From Acidovorax sp. sic0104 (GTDB taxonomy: Bacteria > Pseudomonadota > Gammaproteobacteria > Burkholderiales > Burkholderiaceae_C), in NCBI RefSeq assembly GCF_019219095.1, contig NZ_JAHUWH010000005.1:62001-126000 (forward strand): a stretch of DNA of 64,000 nucleotides, given 5' to 3'. Of the stretch, positions 11,314-19,946 are shown one piece after another (positions within the stretch are counted from its first letter, which is position 1; each line of letters opens with the position of its first letter). The notes beneath the pieces are model-generated. The model did no database searches, had not been told where the DNA came from, and was given only the letters and a program-made list of their open reading frames with translations. The position numbers were made by a program, and so were the translations under genes.

Positions 11314-12350
11314 CAGGACACCTTGCCGACAGAGGCCTCGAGCAGCGCCCAGGCCTCGTCGCCGAACTTGCCCTTCCACTCCGAGTAGTAGCCAGCCTTG
11401 CGCAACTGCTCGCGGAAGCTCTGCGGGCTGGCGTCATTGAAGGCCATGCCCTTGGAGGTGAGGTCGCTGCGCAGCGTCTCGTTGAGCTTCTTGAGGTCGG
11501 CGCGCTGCTGCAGCCCGGCCTCGTCGAAGGCGCGGCCCAGGATGAGTTTCAGGTCGTCCGGCAGGCCGCGCCACGCGCGGCCATTGACGACCATGTGGTA
11601 GCCGTCCCAGCTGTGGTTGGTGACCGAGCAGAACTTCTGCACCTCGTAGAGTTTGGCCGTCTGCACGATGGCCAGCGGGTTCTCCTGCGCATCCACCACC
11701 TTGGTCTGCAGTGCGGAATAGACCTCGCTGAACTGCAGGCTGGCGGGCGACGCTGACAGCGCCTTGAACATCGAGATGCCCATGGGACTCACCGGCACGC
11801 GGATCTTCATGCCGCTCAGGTCCGCCGCGCTGCTGACGGCCTTGGTGCTCGTCGTGACCTGGCGGAAACCGTTGTCCCACATCTTGGGGAAGGTGTAGAG
11901 ACCGACCTTGGCGAACGCCGCGCGGATGCTGTCGCCCAGCTTGCCGTCCACCGACTTCCACACCTGGTCGTAGTCGGCAAACGCAAAGCCCAGGGCCGTG
12001 ATGGCGCTCACCGGCGCCAGCGTGGCGATCACCATGGTGCCGGCGTTGAAGATCTCCAGGCCCCCGCTGCGCACCTGCGAGAGCATGTCGGTGTCGCCGC
12101 CGAGCTGGTTGTTGGGGAAGACCTTGAGTTCGAGCCGCCCCTTGCTCTCTGCCAGGATGCGCGCCGCCGCCTCGTTGGCGCGCACATTGAGCGGGTGCGA
12201 CACCGGCAGGTTGTTGCCGAACTTGAAGCTGTACTCCGGCGCGGCGGCGCTCGCCAGGCCGGGCCAGGCGCCGGCCACGGAGGCGGCGGGCAGCGCCGCC
12301 AGGCCGCGCAGCAGGCTGCGGCGCGAGGACGAATGATGCGAATGGGCCAT
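11313..12350 (-). CDS. TRAP transporter substrate-binding protein (DctP type)
   Basis: A 345-residue periplasmic binding protein. The N-terminus has a twin-arginine-like SSRRSLLRG followed by a hydrophobic stretch and an ASA-A cleavage region (about residue 36), so Tat or Sec export. The mature part shows the DctP pattern: FPNNQLGGDTDMLSQVRSGG, the substrate carboxylate arginine in GMKIRVP, and VDAQENP. It should bind an organic acid and hand it to the fused DctQM permease encoded immediately downstream with a one-base overlap. Confidence 0.93.
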   Translation of the reverse strand: MAHSHHSSSRRSLLRGLAALPAASVAGAWPGLASAAAPEYSFKFGNNLPVSHPLNVRANEAAARILAESKGRLELKVFPNNQLGGDTDMLSQVRSGGLEIFNAGTMVIATLAPVSAITALGFAFADYDQVWKSVDGKLGDSIRAAFAKVGLYTFPKMWDNGFRQVTTSTKAVSSAADLSGMKIRVPVSPMGISMFKALSASPASLQFSEVYSALQTKVVDAQENPLAIVQTAKLYEVQKFCSVTNHSWDGYHMVVNGRAWRGLPDDLKLILGRAFDEAGLQQRADLKKLNETLRSDLTSKGMAFNDASPQSFREQLRKAGYYSEWKGKFGDEAWALLEASVGKVS

Positions 12351-12493
12351 GGTCTTTGTCTCCTGTCTTTCTTTATGGAATCGTCGAAATCGGCCTGCAC
12401 GGGGCCGCGCGTTCAGGGGCAGACCTTATCGGCGGACCGCACCCCGTGCAAACCGGGAATCTGATGGATTTTGATGGCTATCGACGCGCTGGC

Positions 12494-13324
12494 TCAGTGG
12501 CAGCGCGCATGCATGCCGCCGTCCACCAGCAGCTCCACGCCGTTGATGTAGCGCGCCTCGTCGGAGGCCAGGAACACCGCCGCGTTGGCCACGTCCCAGC
12601 CATCGCCCATGCGCCCCGTGGGCGAGAGCTTGTGGCGTGCGGCCACCATCTCTTCGTGGCTGGCATAGAAGCCCGATATCTGGCGGTAGATGTGGGGCGT
12701 GTCCATCACGCCCGGCAGGATGCAGTTGGCGCGGATGCCCTCTGCCGCGTACTGCAGCGCAATGCTCTGCGTGAACGAATTCACCGCCCCCTTGGAAGCC
12801 GCGTAGGCGCAGTAGGCATAACCCGTCCAGCGCACGCCGCCCAGCGCGCCGATGTTGATGATCGCGCCCGACTGCTGCGCCTGCATCAGCGGCAGCACCG
12901 CCTTGGACGTGAGGAACATGCTCTTGACGTTGACCTCCATCACGCGGTCCCACGTCTCTTCTGACGTTTCCACCGGCCCGCCCTGCGAGGTGATGCCCAC
13001 GTTGTTGTGCAGGATGTCGATGCGCCCGTACGCGTCGAGCGCGGCCTGCACCGCGCGCTGCACGTCGGCCCAGCGGGTCACGTCGGCCGCCACGGCCGTG
13101 GCCTCGTGGCCTTCGCTGCGGATCGTGTCGCTGGTCACCTGGGCTGCGGCCAGCACGCGGTCCACGGCCACCACGCGGGCCCCGGCCCGCGCATAGGCAG
13201 CGGCCGCGGCCTTGCCGTTGCCCCAGCCGTCGCCGTCGGAGCCGGCGCCGAACACCAGGGCCACGCGGCCGGCCAGCCGCTGGCGTGTGGGGGTGGCAGC
13301 GGGTGCCGTGATTGTTGTCTCCAT
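12494..13324 (-). CDS. Short-chain dehydrogenase/reductase
   Basis: The 276-residue SDR is the first gene of the TRAP/RuBisCO-like operon. The glycine-rich cofactor motif is expanded (FGAGSDGDGWGNGKA), NNVG replaces the common NNAG, and the catalytic YAASK motif is present. The serine that normally precedes it (INIS/S) is replaced: the sequence reads INIGALGG. It probably oxidises a hydroxyl group of the imported sugar acid, but the missing serine leaves activity uncertain. The ATG at 13324 is preceded by GGAAG; an alternative in-frame ATG at 13345 would add seven residues. Confidence 0.87.
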   Translation of the reverse strand: METTITAPAATPTRQRLAGRVALVFGAGSDGDGWGNGKAAAAAYARAGARVVAVDRVLAAAQVTSDTIRSEGHEATAVAADVTRWADVQRAVQAALDAYGRIDILHNNVGITSQGGPVETSEETWDRVMEVNVKSMFLTSKAVLPLMQAQQSGAIINIGALGGVRWTGYAYCAYAASKGAVNSFTQSIALQYAAEGIRANCILPGVMDTPHIYRQISGFYASHEEMVAARHKLSPTGRMGDGWDVANAAVFLASDEARYINGVELLVDGGMHARCH

Positions 13325-13490
13325 CGTTGTTCTTCCTTCGTTCATGGTGTGTGCTGCTGCGCGGCCGGTGCGCCTGTGCTCTGATGCGCCGTGGTTTTCG
13401 CTGGCTTGCAACAGGCACTTACGATAGCCTCGCACCCCGGATGCGCCAACCGCAGAAAATGATGGTTTTTGATCGACAAGGAGCCCCACG

Positions 13491-14522
13491 ATGAGCCGTG
13501 CGCTGCCGGGTGTGAACGAGGTCGCCGCCCTGGCCGGCGTCTCCACCGCCACCGTGGACCGGGTGCTCAACCGGCGCGGCGGCGTGCGCCAGGCCACCGC
13601 GCAGCGCGTGGTGCAGGCCGCTGGCGAGCTGGGCTACCTGCCGGCGGACGGCCTGGCCGCGACGCTCGCGCCCGCACCGCTGCGCGTGATGTTCCTGCTG
13701 CCGCGCAACACCAGCCGCTTTCTCACCATGCTGGGCGACATGGTGAGCTACTCGCAGGACCACTGGGCGCCCTTTCACGTGAAGTGCCGGGTGGAGACGG
13801 TGGACAGCTTCAACCCCGAGGCGCTGGCCGAAGCGCTGCTGCGCCACGGCAAGCGCTACGACGGCATCGTGATGATGGCGCTGGAACACCCCCAGGTGCG
13901 GGAGGCCGTTGCGACGCTGGCCGCGCGCGGCGTGCCCGTGGTCACCGTGATCTCGGACCTGGGCAACTCGCAGCGCGTGGGCTACGTGGGTCTCGACAAC
14001 CGCGCTGCGGGCCGCACGGCGGGCTACCTGATCGGCCGCTTCATCGGCACGCGCGAGGCCAAGGTCGCGCTGGTGGCCGGCAGCCTGCGCTATGCGGCCC
14101 ACCAGGAGCGCGAGGCGGGCTTTCTGCACGTGCTCGAAGAGCTCTTCCCGCAGCTCGCGGTGGTGGGCCTGCGCGAAGGCCTGGACGATTCCGAAAAGAA
14201 TTACCGCACGACGCGCGCGCTGCTGGAGCGCCACCCGGACCTGGCGGGCATCTACAACATCGGCGGCGCCTCCGACGGCATTGCGCGCGCGCTGCAGGAA
14301 TGCGGGCTGCAGCACAAGCTGGTGTTCATCGGCCACGGACTCACGCCCGACACGCGCGCCCTGCTGATCGACGGCAGCATGGACGCGGTGATCACGCAGA
14401 ACCCGCTCAACACCATCACAAGCTGCGTGCGCATCTTCGCCAACTTGCGCGACGGTCGGCCCGCGCTGCTGGGCGTCGAGATCACGCGCAGCCAGGTCAT
14501 CTTCCGCGAGAACCTGCCCTGA
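13491..14522 (+). CDS. LacI-family transcriptional regulator
   Basis: The 343-residue protein has an N-terminal helix-turn-helix (NEVAALAGVSTATVDRVLN, about residues 8-26) and a periplasmic-binding-protein-like effector domain (AALAARGVPVVTVISDLG, GYVGLDNRAAGRTAGYL, ALVAGSLRY, GIYNIGGASDG). It is divergent from the SDR-TRAP-RuBisCO-like operon with 166 bases between starts, so it very likely represses that operon and is released by the substrate or a pathway intermediate. I could not identify a convincing palindromic operator in 13325-13490. Confidence 0.92.
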   Translation: MSRALPGVNEVAALAGVSTATVDRVLNRRGGVRQATAQRVVQAAGELGYLPADGLAATLAPAPLRVMFLLPRNTSRFLTMLGDMVSYSQDHWAPFHVKCRVETVDSFNPEALAEALLRHGKRYDGIVMMALEHPQVREAVATLAARGVPVVTVISDLGNSQRVGYVGLDNRAAGRTAGYLIGRFIGTREAKVALVAGSLRYAAHQEREAGFLHVLEELFPQLAVVGLREGLDDSEKNYRTTRALLERHPDLAGIYNIGGASDGIARALQECGLQHKLVFIGHGLTPDTRALLIDGSMDAVITQNPLNTITSCVRIFANLRDGRPALLGVEITRSQVIFRENLP

Positions 14523-14825
14523 GCCCCATGGTGTGCAGGGCGTTCCTGGCCTGATGTGACATGCAGGCACGCCTGGATGGCGTGCCTGCGGGGCGCGCTT
14601 GCGCACGTCAAGTCGCTGCGCGCCGGCGCAATTGCAAGTGTTCGTAAGACTTGGCCCACAGGAATACAGAGGCAGAGCCTACGCCTGGCTGAACGGCGCG
14701 CCACCAACAATCGACGCACACCAGGGACACCCCTGGTCGCCGGTGACGGCACCGCACGACGCGCACTCGCGGCGCAGCCGCCAGTCACCGCCACCACACC
14801 ATATCCAGCAGGAGTTCACAACACC
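14523..14825. other. Intergenic region with a strong hairpin
   Basis: No gene is seen. GCAGGCACGCC (14563-14573) pairs perfectly with GGCGTGCCTGC (14579-14589) around a five-base loop 40 bases after the LacI-type gene, without a T tract; it may be a factor-dependent terminator or mRNA end. The remainder must hold the promoter of the lipoprotein gene, which I could not place. Confidence 0.5.
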
Positions 14826-15203
14826 ATGCACTCATCCGCAATCCTTCGAACCACCGCTGCAGCCCTGGCATTGGGCGCCCTGGCGGCATGCTCGTCCACC
14901 CCAGCTCCCACCGAGCAGATGGCCGTCACCCGCACCACGGTGACCCGTGTCGCGGCAGCGCCCGCAGTGGCCACCAGCGCGCCCGTGGACCTGCAGCGCG
15001 CCCAGGAAAAGCTCATCCAGGCAGAGAAGTCCATGGCCGACGGCGACTACAAGAACGCCCGCCGCCTCGCGGCCGAGGCCGAGGTCGATGCCCGCGTCGC
15101 TGAAACACGTGCCGACGCGGCACGCAATGCCACCAACCTGGCCCAGGTGCAGGACAGCATCCGTGCGCTGCAGGAAGAAATCAATCGCCGGTCGCCCCGC
15201 TGA
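14826..15203 (+). CDS. Outer-membrane lipoprotein with DUF4398-like domain
   Basis: The 125-residue product has a type II signal peptide with lipobox LGALAAC (Cys about 22) and a helical mature part rich in Ala/Glu (LQRAQEKLIQAEKSMADGDYKNARRLAAEAEVDARVA) of the DUF4398 kind. It precedes an OmpA-domain lipoprotein with a similar N-terminal region, and the pair probably acts together at the outer membrane-peptidoglycan interface. Spacing to the next gene is 70 bases. Confidence 0.8.
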   Translation: MHSSAILRTTAAALALGALAACSSTPAPTEQMAVTRTTVTRVAAAPAVATSAPVDLQRAQEKLIQAEKSMADGDYKNARRLAAEAEVDARVAETRADAARNATNLAQVQDSIRALQEEINRRSPR

Positions 15204-15273
15204 ACGAGCGTCGCTGCGCCGCGCTCCGCCACCGACCTGACCGCCTGACCAAAACTTGAAGGGACATCCCACC

Positions 15274-16194
15274 ATGCGCCAATTGATCCACCGTACCACC
15301 GCCCTGTGCACGAGCCTGATCGCCGTGGGCCTGCTCGCCGCCTGTGCCAGCACCGCCCCCCTGCCCGCGCTGGAGCAGGCCCGCTCCGCCGTCACCGCCG
15401 CAGCCGGCGACCCCGCCGTGAACCAGTACGCACCCGTCGAACTCAAGCAGGCCACCGATGCCCTGGCCCGTGCCGACCGCGAGTGGGCCGACGACCGCGA
15501 CGAATCGGAAACCAACCACCTGGCCTACATCGCCCGCCAGCGCGCCGAGATCGCCACCAACACCGCCCGCGCCCGCCAGCTGGACGCCAACATCCAGCAA
15601 GCCGGCAGCGAGGCCGACCGCATCCGCCTGCAGGCCCGCACGCAGGAGGCCGACCAGGCCCGCCTGCGTGCCCAGCAGGCCCAGGCCCAGGCCATGAGCG
15701 CCGAGCAACGCGCCGCCCAGCAGCAGGCCAATGCCACCGCCGCCATGGCCCAGGCCAATGCCGCCCAGGACCGCGTGCGCGCGCTGGAAGCCCAGCTGCG
15801 CGACATGGAAGCGCAGCAGACCGAGCGCGGCCTGCTGGTCACGCTGGGCGACGTGCTGTTCGCCTTCAACAAGGCAGAGCTCTCGCCCCAGGCCGCGCCG
15901 CGCCTGGAGAAGCTGGCCAATTTCTTGAAGCAGTTCCCCGACCGCAAGCTGCTCATCGAGGGCTACACCGACAGCGTGGGCTCCGACAGCTACAACCAGG
16001 ACCTGTCGGACCGCCGCGCACAGGCCGTGCGCGATGCACTGGTCGTGCGCGGCGTGGACACCAGCCGCATCACCGCGCGCGGTTACGGCAAGGCCCACCC
16101 CGTGGCCGACAATGCATCGCCGGAAGGCCGCGCGATGAACCGCCGGGTGGAGATCGTGATCGCGGATGACAAGGGGAATCTGCGCGGACGTTGA
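15274..16194 (+). CDS. OmpA-family lipoprotein with DUF4398 and coiled-coil region
   Basis: A 306-residue lipoprotein: lipobox GLLAAC (Cys about 24), DUF4398-like helical segment (VELKQATDALARADREWADDRDE), a long Ala/Gln-rich coiled coil (about residues 105-180) and a C-terminal OmpA peptidoglycan-binding domain with GDVLFAFNKAEL, LLIEGYTDSVGSDSYN, LSDRRAQAV and NRRVEI. It should tether the outer membrane to peptidoglycan. The ATG at 15274 (MRQLIH) gives a proper signal peptide; an in-frame GTG/ATG extension of six residues is less likely. A strong terminator follows. Confidence 0.92.
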   Translation: MRQLIHRTTALCTSLIAVGLLAACASTAPLPALEQARSAVTAAAGDPAVNQYAPVELKQATDALARADREWADDRDESETNHLAYIARQRAEIATNTARARQLDANIQQAGSEADRIRLQARTQEADQARLRAQQAQAQAMSAEQRAAQQQANATAAMAQANAAQDRVRALEAQLRDMEAQQTERGLLVTLGDVLFAFNKAELSPQAAPRLEKLANFLKQFPDRKLLIEGYTDSVGSDSYNQDLSDRRAQAVRDALVVRGVDTSRITARGYGKAHPVADNASPEGRAMNRRVEIVIADDKGNLRGR

Positions 16195-16210
16195 GGCTTT
16201 CAACAACCCA

Positions 16211-16254
16211 AAGACAAGGGCCCGGAGCAGTGATGCTCCGGGCCCTTGTCTTTT
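16211..16254 (+). terminator. Bidirectional rho-independent terminator
   Basis: An 18-base stem (AAGACAAGGGCCCGGAGC with its complement) around a six-base loop, T-rich on the right and A-rich on the left. It can end both the OmpA-family gene and the convergent aldo/keto reductase gene. Confidence 0.9.
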
Positions 16255-16263
16255 CAGCACCCG

Positions 16264-17283
16264 CTACGCCGCGCGGCTTTCGAACGTCTCGGTATCCACC
16301 TCACTTGCACTTTGCGCGCTGTACCTCGGCCCCACCACGGTCCGCTCGTTGATCAGTGCATCCAGCCGTGCGATCACGGCCGCATCGAGCTGCACACCGG
16401 CGGCGCCCACATCGTCCAGCAGGTGCTCCACGCTTGTCGTCCCGGGGATGGGGATGATGTGTTCGCCCTTGTGCAGCAGCCACGCCAGCGCCAGTTGCGC
16501 CGGGGTGCAGCCGACCTCGCGCGCGATGGCGCGGTAGCCGGTCAGTAGTTGCAGGTTCGCGGCATAGGCATCGGGTGCAAAACGCGGCATGGCGCGGCGG
16601 ATGTCCTTGGCGTCCAGCGTGCTCACGTCCGTGAGTTCGCCGCACAGAAAGCCCCGCGCCACGGGGCTGAAGGCGACGAAGGCGGTGCCGAGGTCGCGGC
16701 AGGCGTCGAGCACGGCGATCTCGGGGTTGCGGGTCCACAGCGAATACTCGGTCTGCACCGCCGCGATGGGGTGCACCGCGTGCGCGCGGCGCAGGGTGGC
16801 GGCAGACACTTCGGACAGGCCGATGCTGCGGATCTTGCCCGCGCGCACCAGGTCGGCCAAGGCACCCACGCTGTCTTCGATGGGCACCTGCTTGTCCCAG
16901 CGGTGCAGGTAGTACAGGTCGATCACATCGGTCTGCAGGCGGCGCAGGCTGTCTTCGCAGGTCTGGCGCAGCGTGGCGGGGCGGCCGTCGATCACCCGCA
17001 CCAGCTTGCCGTCGCCGGCCACGTCCACGCCCTGCATGCCGCATTTGCTGGCCAGCGTGAAGCGGCTTCGGTGGCTCTTCATCACACGGCCCACCAGTGT
17101 TTCGTTGGCGCCGAAGCCATACAGCGTGGCGGTGTCGAACAGCGTCACGCCCGCATCGAGCGCGGCCAGCAGCACGCGCTCGCCCTGCTCGGCCGACACC
17201 GGCGCGCCGTAGGCGTGCGAGAGGTTCATGCAGCCCAGGCCGATGGCCGAGACGGAGAAAGGTCCAAGGTTTCTTTGTTGCAT
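16264..17283 (-). CDS. Aldo/keto reductase
   Basis: A 339-residue NADPH-dependent oxidoreductase with the AKR fold. The catalytic tetrad is visible: Asp in LFDTA, Tyr in TLYGFG, Lys in LASKCG and His in YYLHRWD. GLGCMNLSHAYG at the N-terminus and IPIPGTTSVEHL near the C-terminus (cofactor binding) are typical of the YdbC/AKR11-13-like group. Natural substrate unknown. It is transcribed alone, converging on the OmpA-family gene. Confidence 0.92.
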   Translation of the reverse strand: MQQRNLGPFSVSAIGLGCMNLSHAYGAPVSAEQGERVLLAALDAGVTLFDTATLYGFGANETLVGRVMKSHRSRFTLASKCGMQGVDVAGDGKLVRVIDGRPATLRQTCEDSLRRLQTDVIDLYYLHRWDKQVPIEDSVGALADLVRAGKIRSIGLSEVSAATLRRAHAVHPIAAVQTEYSLWTRNPEIAVLDACRDLGTAFVAFSPVARGFLCGELTDVSTLDAKDIRRAMPRFAPDAYAANLQLLTGYRAIAREVGCTPAQLALAWLLHKGEHIIPIPGTTSVEHLLDDVGAAGVQLDAAVIARLDALINERTVVGPRYSAQSASEVDTETFESRAA

Positions 17284-17311
17284 GGCGCAAGCTTACGACA
17301 AGCAGGCGCCC

Positions 17312-17914
17312 TCAAGCCTTGGCAGCCAACGCCGCGGCCCGCCCCGCCCACAGGTCGATCCGTTCGCCCGCTTGCGAAGCGGCCAGCAATTGCGCAAACC
17401 GCGAATCGCGGGTTTCGGCACGCTTGGCCGATGTCACCCAGTGCAGCATCGATTTGCGATATCCCGCCGGTGCGGCCTCGAAGAACTGCCAGGCCTTCTT
17501 GTGGCGTTGGAACTCGCGCAACTGCGGCGCGGGCAGCTCGGCGGCTGCGGCCTGCTCGTGCGAATAGATGGCGGACTTGTCGGACTTGCGGTGGCTGAAG
17601 GCCGCCAGTCCAGCGGGCGTCATGCGGCCGGCGGCCTGCAGCTGCTCCATCTTGGCGATGTTCACCGCGCTCCAGATGGACGATGGCTTGCGTGGCGTGA
17701 AGCGGATGGAATAGCTGTGCTCGTCGATGCGCCGGCGCACGCCGTCGATCCAGCCAAAGCACAGCGCCTCGTCCACCGATTCGGACCATGTCATGCAGGG
17801 GCGGCCCGAGCCAACCTTGTGAAAGCCCACCAGCAGCTCGGTGGACTGCGCGGCGTGCTGCTGCAGCCATCGACGGAAGGCGGCGGGCGTGGCGAAGAAA
17901 GTGGGGGCGGACAT
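17312..17914 (-). CDS. YdeI/OmpD-associated family protein
   Basis: The 200-residue protein carries the family signature ELLVGFHKVGSGRPCMTWSESVDEALCFGWIDG and later FFEAAPAGYRKSMLHWVTSAKR. Relatives are annotated as bacteriocin-protection or OmpD-associated proteins; the biochemical role is unknown. Start at ATG 17914 (MSAPTFFATP). It lies 28 bases before the aldo/keto reductase gene on the same strand but with no clear functional link. Confidence 0.82.
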   Translation of the reverse strand: MSAPTFFATPAAFRRWLQQHAAQSTELLVGFHKVGSGRPCMTWSESVDEALCFGWIDGVRRRIDEHSYSIRFTPRKPSSIWSAVNIAKMEQLQAAGRMTPAGLAAFSHRKSDKSAIYSHEQAAAAELPAPQLREFQRHKKAWQFFEAAPAGYRKSMLHWVTSAKRAETRDSRFAQLLAASQAGERIDLWAGRAAALAAKA

Positions 17915-18065
17915 GGCAGGCCATTGTTGCCAACATCTGCGCGCCTGTACAGGCGGGCAGCACGCAGGCAGCACCCCTGCGCGCCCGCCAGAGATACATT
18001 ACGCAAGGCCGTTCGCGGCCCCATCGCCCCGCCGCAGCGAGCCCGCCCTGCCCAGGAGAAGTGCC

Positions 18066-18500
18066 ATGCCCTCCGCAATCTACCCCGCGCTGTTCTTCAC
18101 CGTGGCCATGCTGGTCAACACGGGCTACTTCCTGCTGGGGGGCCTGCCGCTTTTGATACTGCGGCACGACGAGCCGCTGGACGCCCGGTTCGTGCGCGGA
18201 TTCTTCAACGTGTACTACCAGGCGGCTTTCTGGGTGGCACTGGGCGCTGCGGTCAGCTATGCGCTGTGGGGCCGGTGGGCGTTTGCCGTGGGTGCCGCCG
18301 TGCTGGCTGCCACGGCCACGCTCTTGCGCCGGCGTCTGCTGCCGGTGATGCTGCATCTGGGCAGCCGGATCGAAGCGGGCCATGCGGGGGCGGTGCAGCA
18401 GTTCCGCCGCATCCATGCCACGGCGCTGCTGCTCAACCTGGTGCAGCTGGTGGTGGCGGTGTGGGGGCTCATCGTGCTGTCGAAGGACCTGTCGAACTGA
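18066..18500 (+). CDS. Small integral membrane protein, unknown function
   Basis: The 144-residue product has four predicted transmembrane segments (about residues 8-30, 52-70, 72-88 and 118-138) and few charged residues between them. No known family is recognised with confidence. Its stop codon directly abuts the stop of the convergent acetyltransferase gene with no bases between. Confidence 0.65.
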   Translation: MPSAIYPALFFTVAMLVNTGYFLLGGLPLLILRHDEPLDARFVRGFFNVYYQAAFWVALGAAVSYALWGRWAFAVGAAVLAATATLLRRRLLPVMLHLGSRIEAGHAGAVQQFRRIHATALLLNLVQLVVAVWGLIVLSKDLSN

Positions 18501-19526
18501 CTAACGCGCAGGCGCGGCGGGGCTCTGCAGCTCGTGCGTGCGGTCCAGGAGCAGGGGCTTGCGGAACACGCAGTTGCGCTGCTCGACGACGAATCCGCAG
18601 TCTTCATAGATGCCCCGGGCACCATGGACGTTGGCGCTGTCCACGCCCAACGCGGACTCGTGCATGCCCGCGTCGGCCTGGACCCGCAGGCTGCGCGCGA
18701 TCAGCGCACGCGCCAGGCCCCGGCGACGCCAGCGCTCGTCCACGCTGATGAATTCCGTCCAGCCGCGCTGGCGTGCGTTGCCCGCATTCCACGTCGCATC
18801 GATGTACGCACGCACCTGGCCTGCCACCTCGTTCGTGGCGACATCCCAGGCCACCTGCCATAGCTGCGGCTGAAAGACGGGGCTGTCCAGCCAGCGTTCG
18901 TAGTCATCGTCGTCCGGCGGCGCGGCACCCCAGTGGGACCGGAACGCACGGTGGTGCGCCTCGCGGATGGCGCGGTAATGGTCGGGCTGCACCGCGCGCA
19001 CCTGCACGCCGGCAGGCAGCGCGAAGTCGGCGATGTCGTTCAGCGTGGGGCGCACCATGGTGAAGAAGTAGCGCTCGGGCCGGTAGCCGGATCTTTCCAG
19101 CAGCGCCGCGCGTGCGGTTTCGCCTTGGGTGACGAATGCGTGGTGCGCATGCGGGCCGGGGTGGCCCCGGGCCGCGGCCATGGCGCGCTGCCGCGCCTCC
19201 AGCCACGCATGCAGTTGCGTGCCGATGCCGCGCCTGCGCCACGGCGGTGCGACCACGGCGAACTGCCCGTACAGCTGCAGCCCGTCGACCTGCTCCCAGT
19301 GCCAGGCACGCACATAGCCTTCGATGCCGTCACCCGCCTGCGCGATCCACACGTCGTGCTGCGGCACGCACGCGGTGAATGCGGCGTAGTCGCGCGCCAC
19401 GTCGTCCACGGTGCGAAAGAACCGGGTCTCATCGAGCGCAAAGCTGGCGTTGGCGCAGGCAACCATGGCGGGAAAGTCCGAGGGGCCGGCGAAAGGGCGA
19501 AATATCACGGGAGGCGATGAACCCAT
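18501..19526 (-). CDS. GNAT acetyltransferase with two tandem domains
   Basis: The 341-residue protein has two GNAT folds. The first contains FAVVAPPWRRRGIGTQLH (acetyl-CoA loop R-R-R-G-I-G-T) at about residues 90-107. The second contains FISVDERWRRRGLARALI at about 265-282, followed by the NVHGARGIYEDCGF motif. Such proteins transfer acetyl groups to small molecules or protein amines; the substrate is unknown. Start ATG at 19526 (MGSSPPVIFRPF); an upstream in-frame extension is not supported. Confidence 0.85.
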   Translation of the reverse strand: MGSSPPVIFRPFAGPSDFPAMVACANASFALDETRFFRTVDDVARDYAAFTACVPQHDVWIAQAGDGIEGYVRAWHWEQVDGLQLYGQFAVVAPPWRRRGIGTQLHAWLEARQRAMAAARGHPGPHAHHAFVTQGETARAALLERSGYRPERYFFTMVRPTLNDIADFALPAGVQVRAVQPDHYRAIREAHHRAFRSHWGAAPPDDDDYERWLDSPVFQPQLWQVAWDVATNEVAGQVRAYIDATWNAGNARQRGWTEFISVDERWRRRGLARALIARSLRVQADAGMHESALGVDSANVHGARGIYEDCGFVVEQRNCVFRKPLLLDRTHELQSPAAPAR

Positions 19527-19646
19527 GGATGTCTGGTCCTGGCGTTGCGGTGCGTGGTGTGGTGTGGTGTGGCTGCCAAGGCTGCGGCATGGCGGACTGC
19601 GCATTGTGGCCAACCCATCCTGCGGCTTGGCTTAAGACGGCGTTAC

Positions 19647-19680
19647 ACGTTTTATATATAATTCGTATACGTTTTATGTA
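19647..19680 (+). promoter_or_regulatory. Promoter with direct repeats before the ParD-like/map pair
   Basis: A TATAAT -10 element lies at 19657-19662 in a markedly AT-rich island. ACGTTTTATATA (19647-19658) and ACGTTTTATGTA (19669-19680) form a direct repeat with a 22-base period, two helical turns, as expected for binding of a ribbon-helix-helix dimer. A -35 is not obvious. Confidence 0.55.
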
Positions 19681-19691
19681 GAGATCAATCC

Positions 19692-19946
19692 ATGGGTATC
19701 GTCAAAATTTCCGACCAGATGCACGAGAACCTGCGGGTGGCGGGCACGGCACTGAGCCGCTCCATCAACGCGCAGGCCGAGCACTGGATGCGGGTGGGCA
19801 TGCTGACCGAGATGCACCCCGAGCTCGACCACCGCGAGATCTGCCAGCTGCTGGTGCGGGCCGAAATGGCGGGCGGCCTGGACATCGCCATGGCGGTGGA
19901 CGGCCTGCCGGCCAAACCCCGCGCCGTGGCCAACGGGAAGCACTGA
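19692..19946 (+). CDS. ParD-like ribbon-helix-helix family protein
   Basis: An 84-residue protein starting MGIVKISDQMHENLRVAGTALSRSINAQAEHW, which reads as a short beta strand plus two helices, as in ParD-like antitoxin/regulator proteins (ribbon-helix-helix). The C-terminal half is acidic and then basic. Its stop overlaps the ATG of the methionine aminopeptidase gene by one base (TGATG), the arrangement usual for antitoxin-toxin pairs, although the partner here is an enzyme. It may autoregulate through the direct repeats at 19647-19680. Confidence 0.82.
   Translation: MGIVKISDQMHENLRVAGTALSRSINAQAEHWMRVGMLTEMHPELDHREICQLLVRAEMAGGLDIAMAVDGLPAKPRAVANGKH

Noticed and set aside
9409-11388. 659-codon open frame on the plus strand opposite the TRAP permease
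   Set aside because: His/Gln/Arg-rich low-complexity shadow; the minus-strand TRAP permease has clear family motifs and membrane segments.
17228-18748. 506-codon plus-strand open frame spanning YdeI-like and membrane protein genes
   Set aside because: Arg/Gly/Ala-rich without domain signals; it crosses genes with better support.
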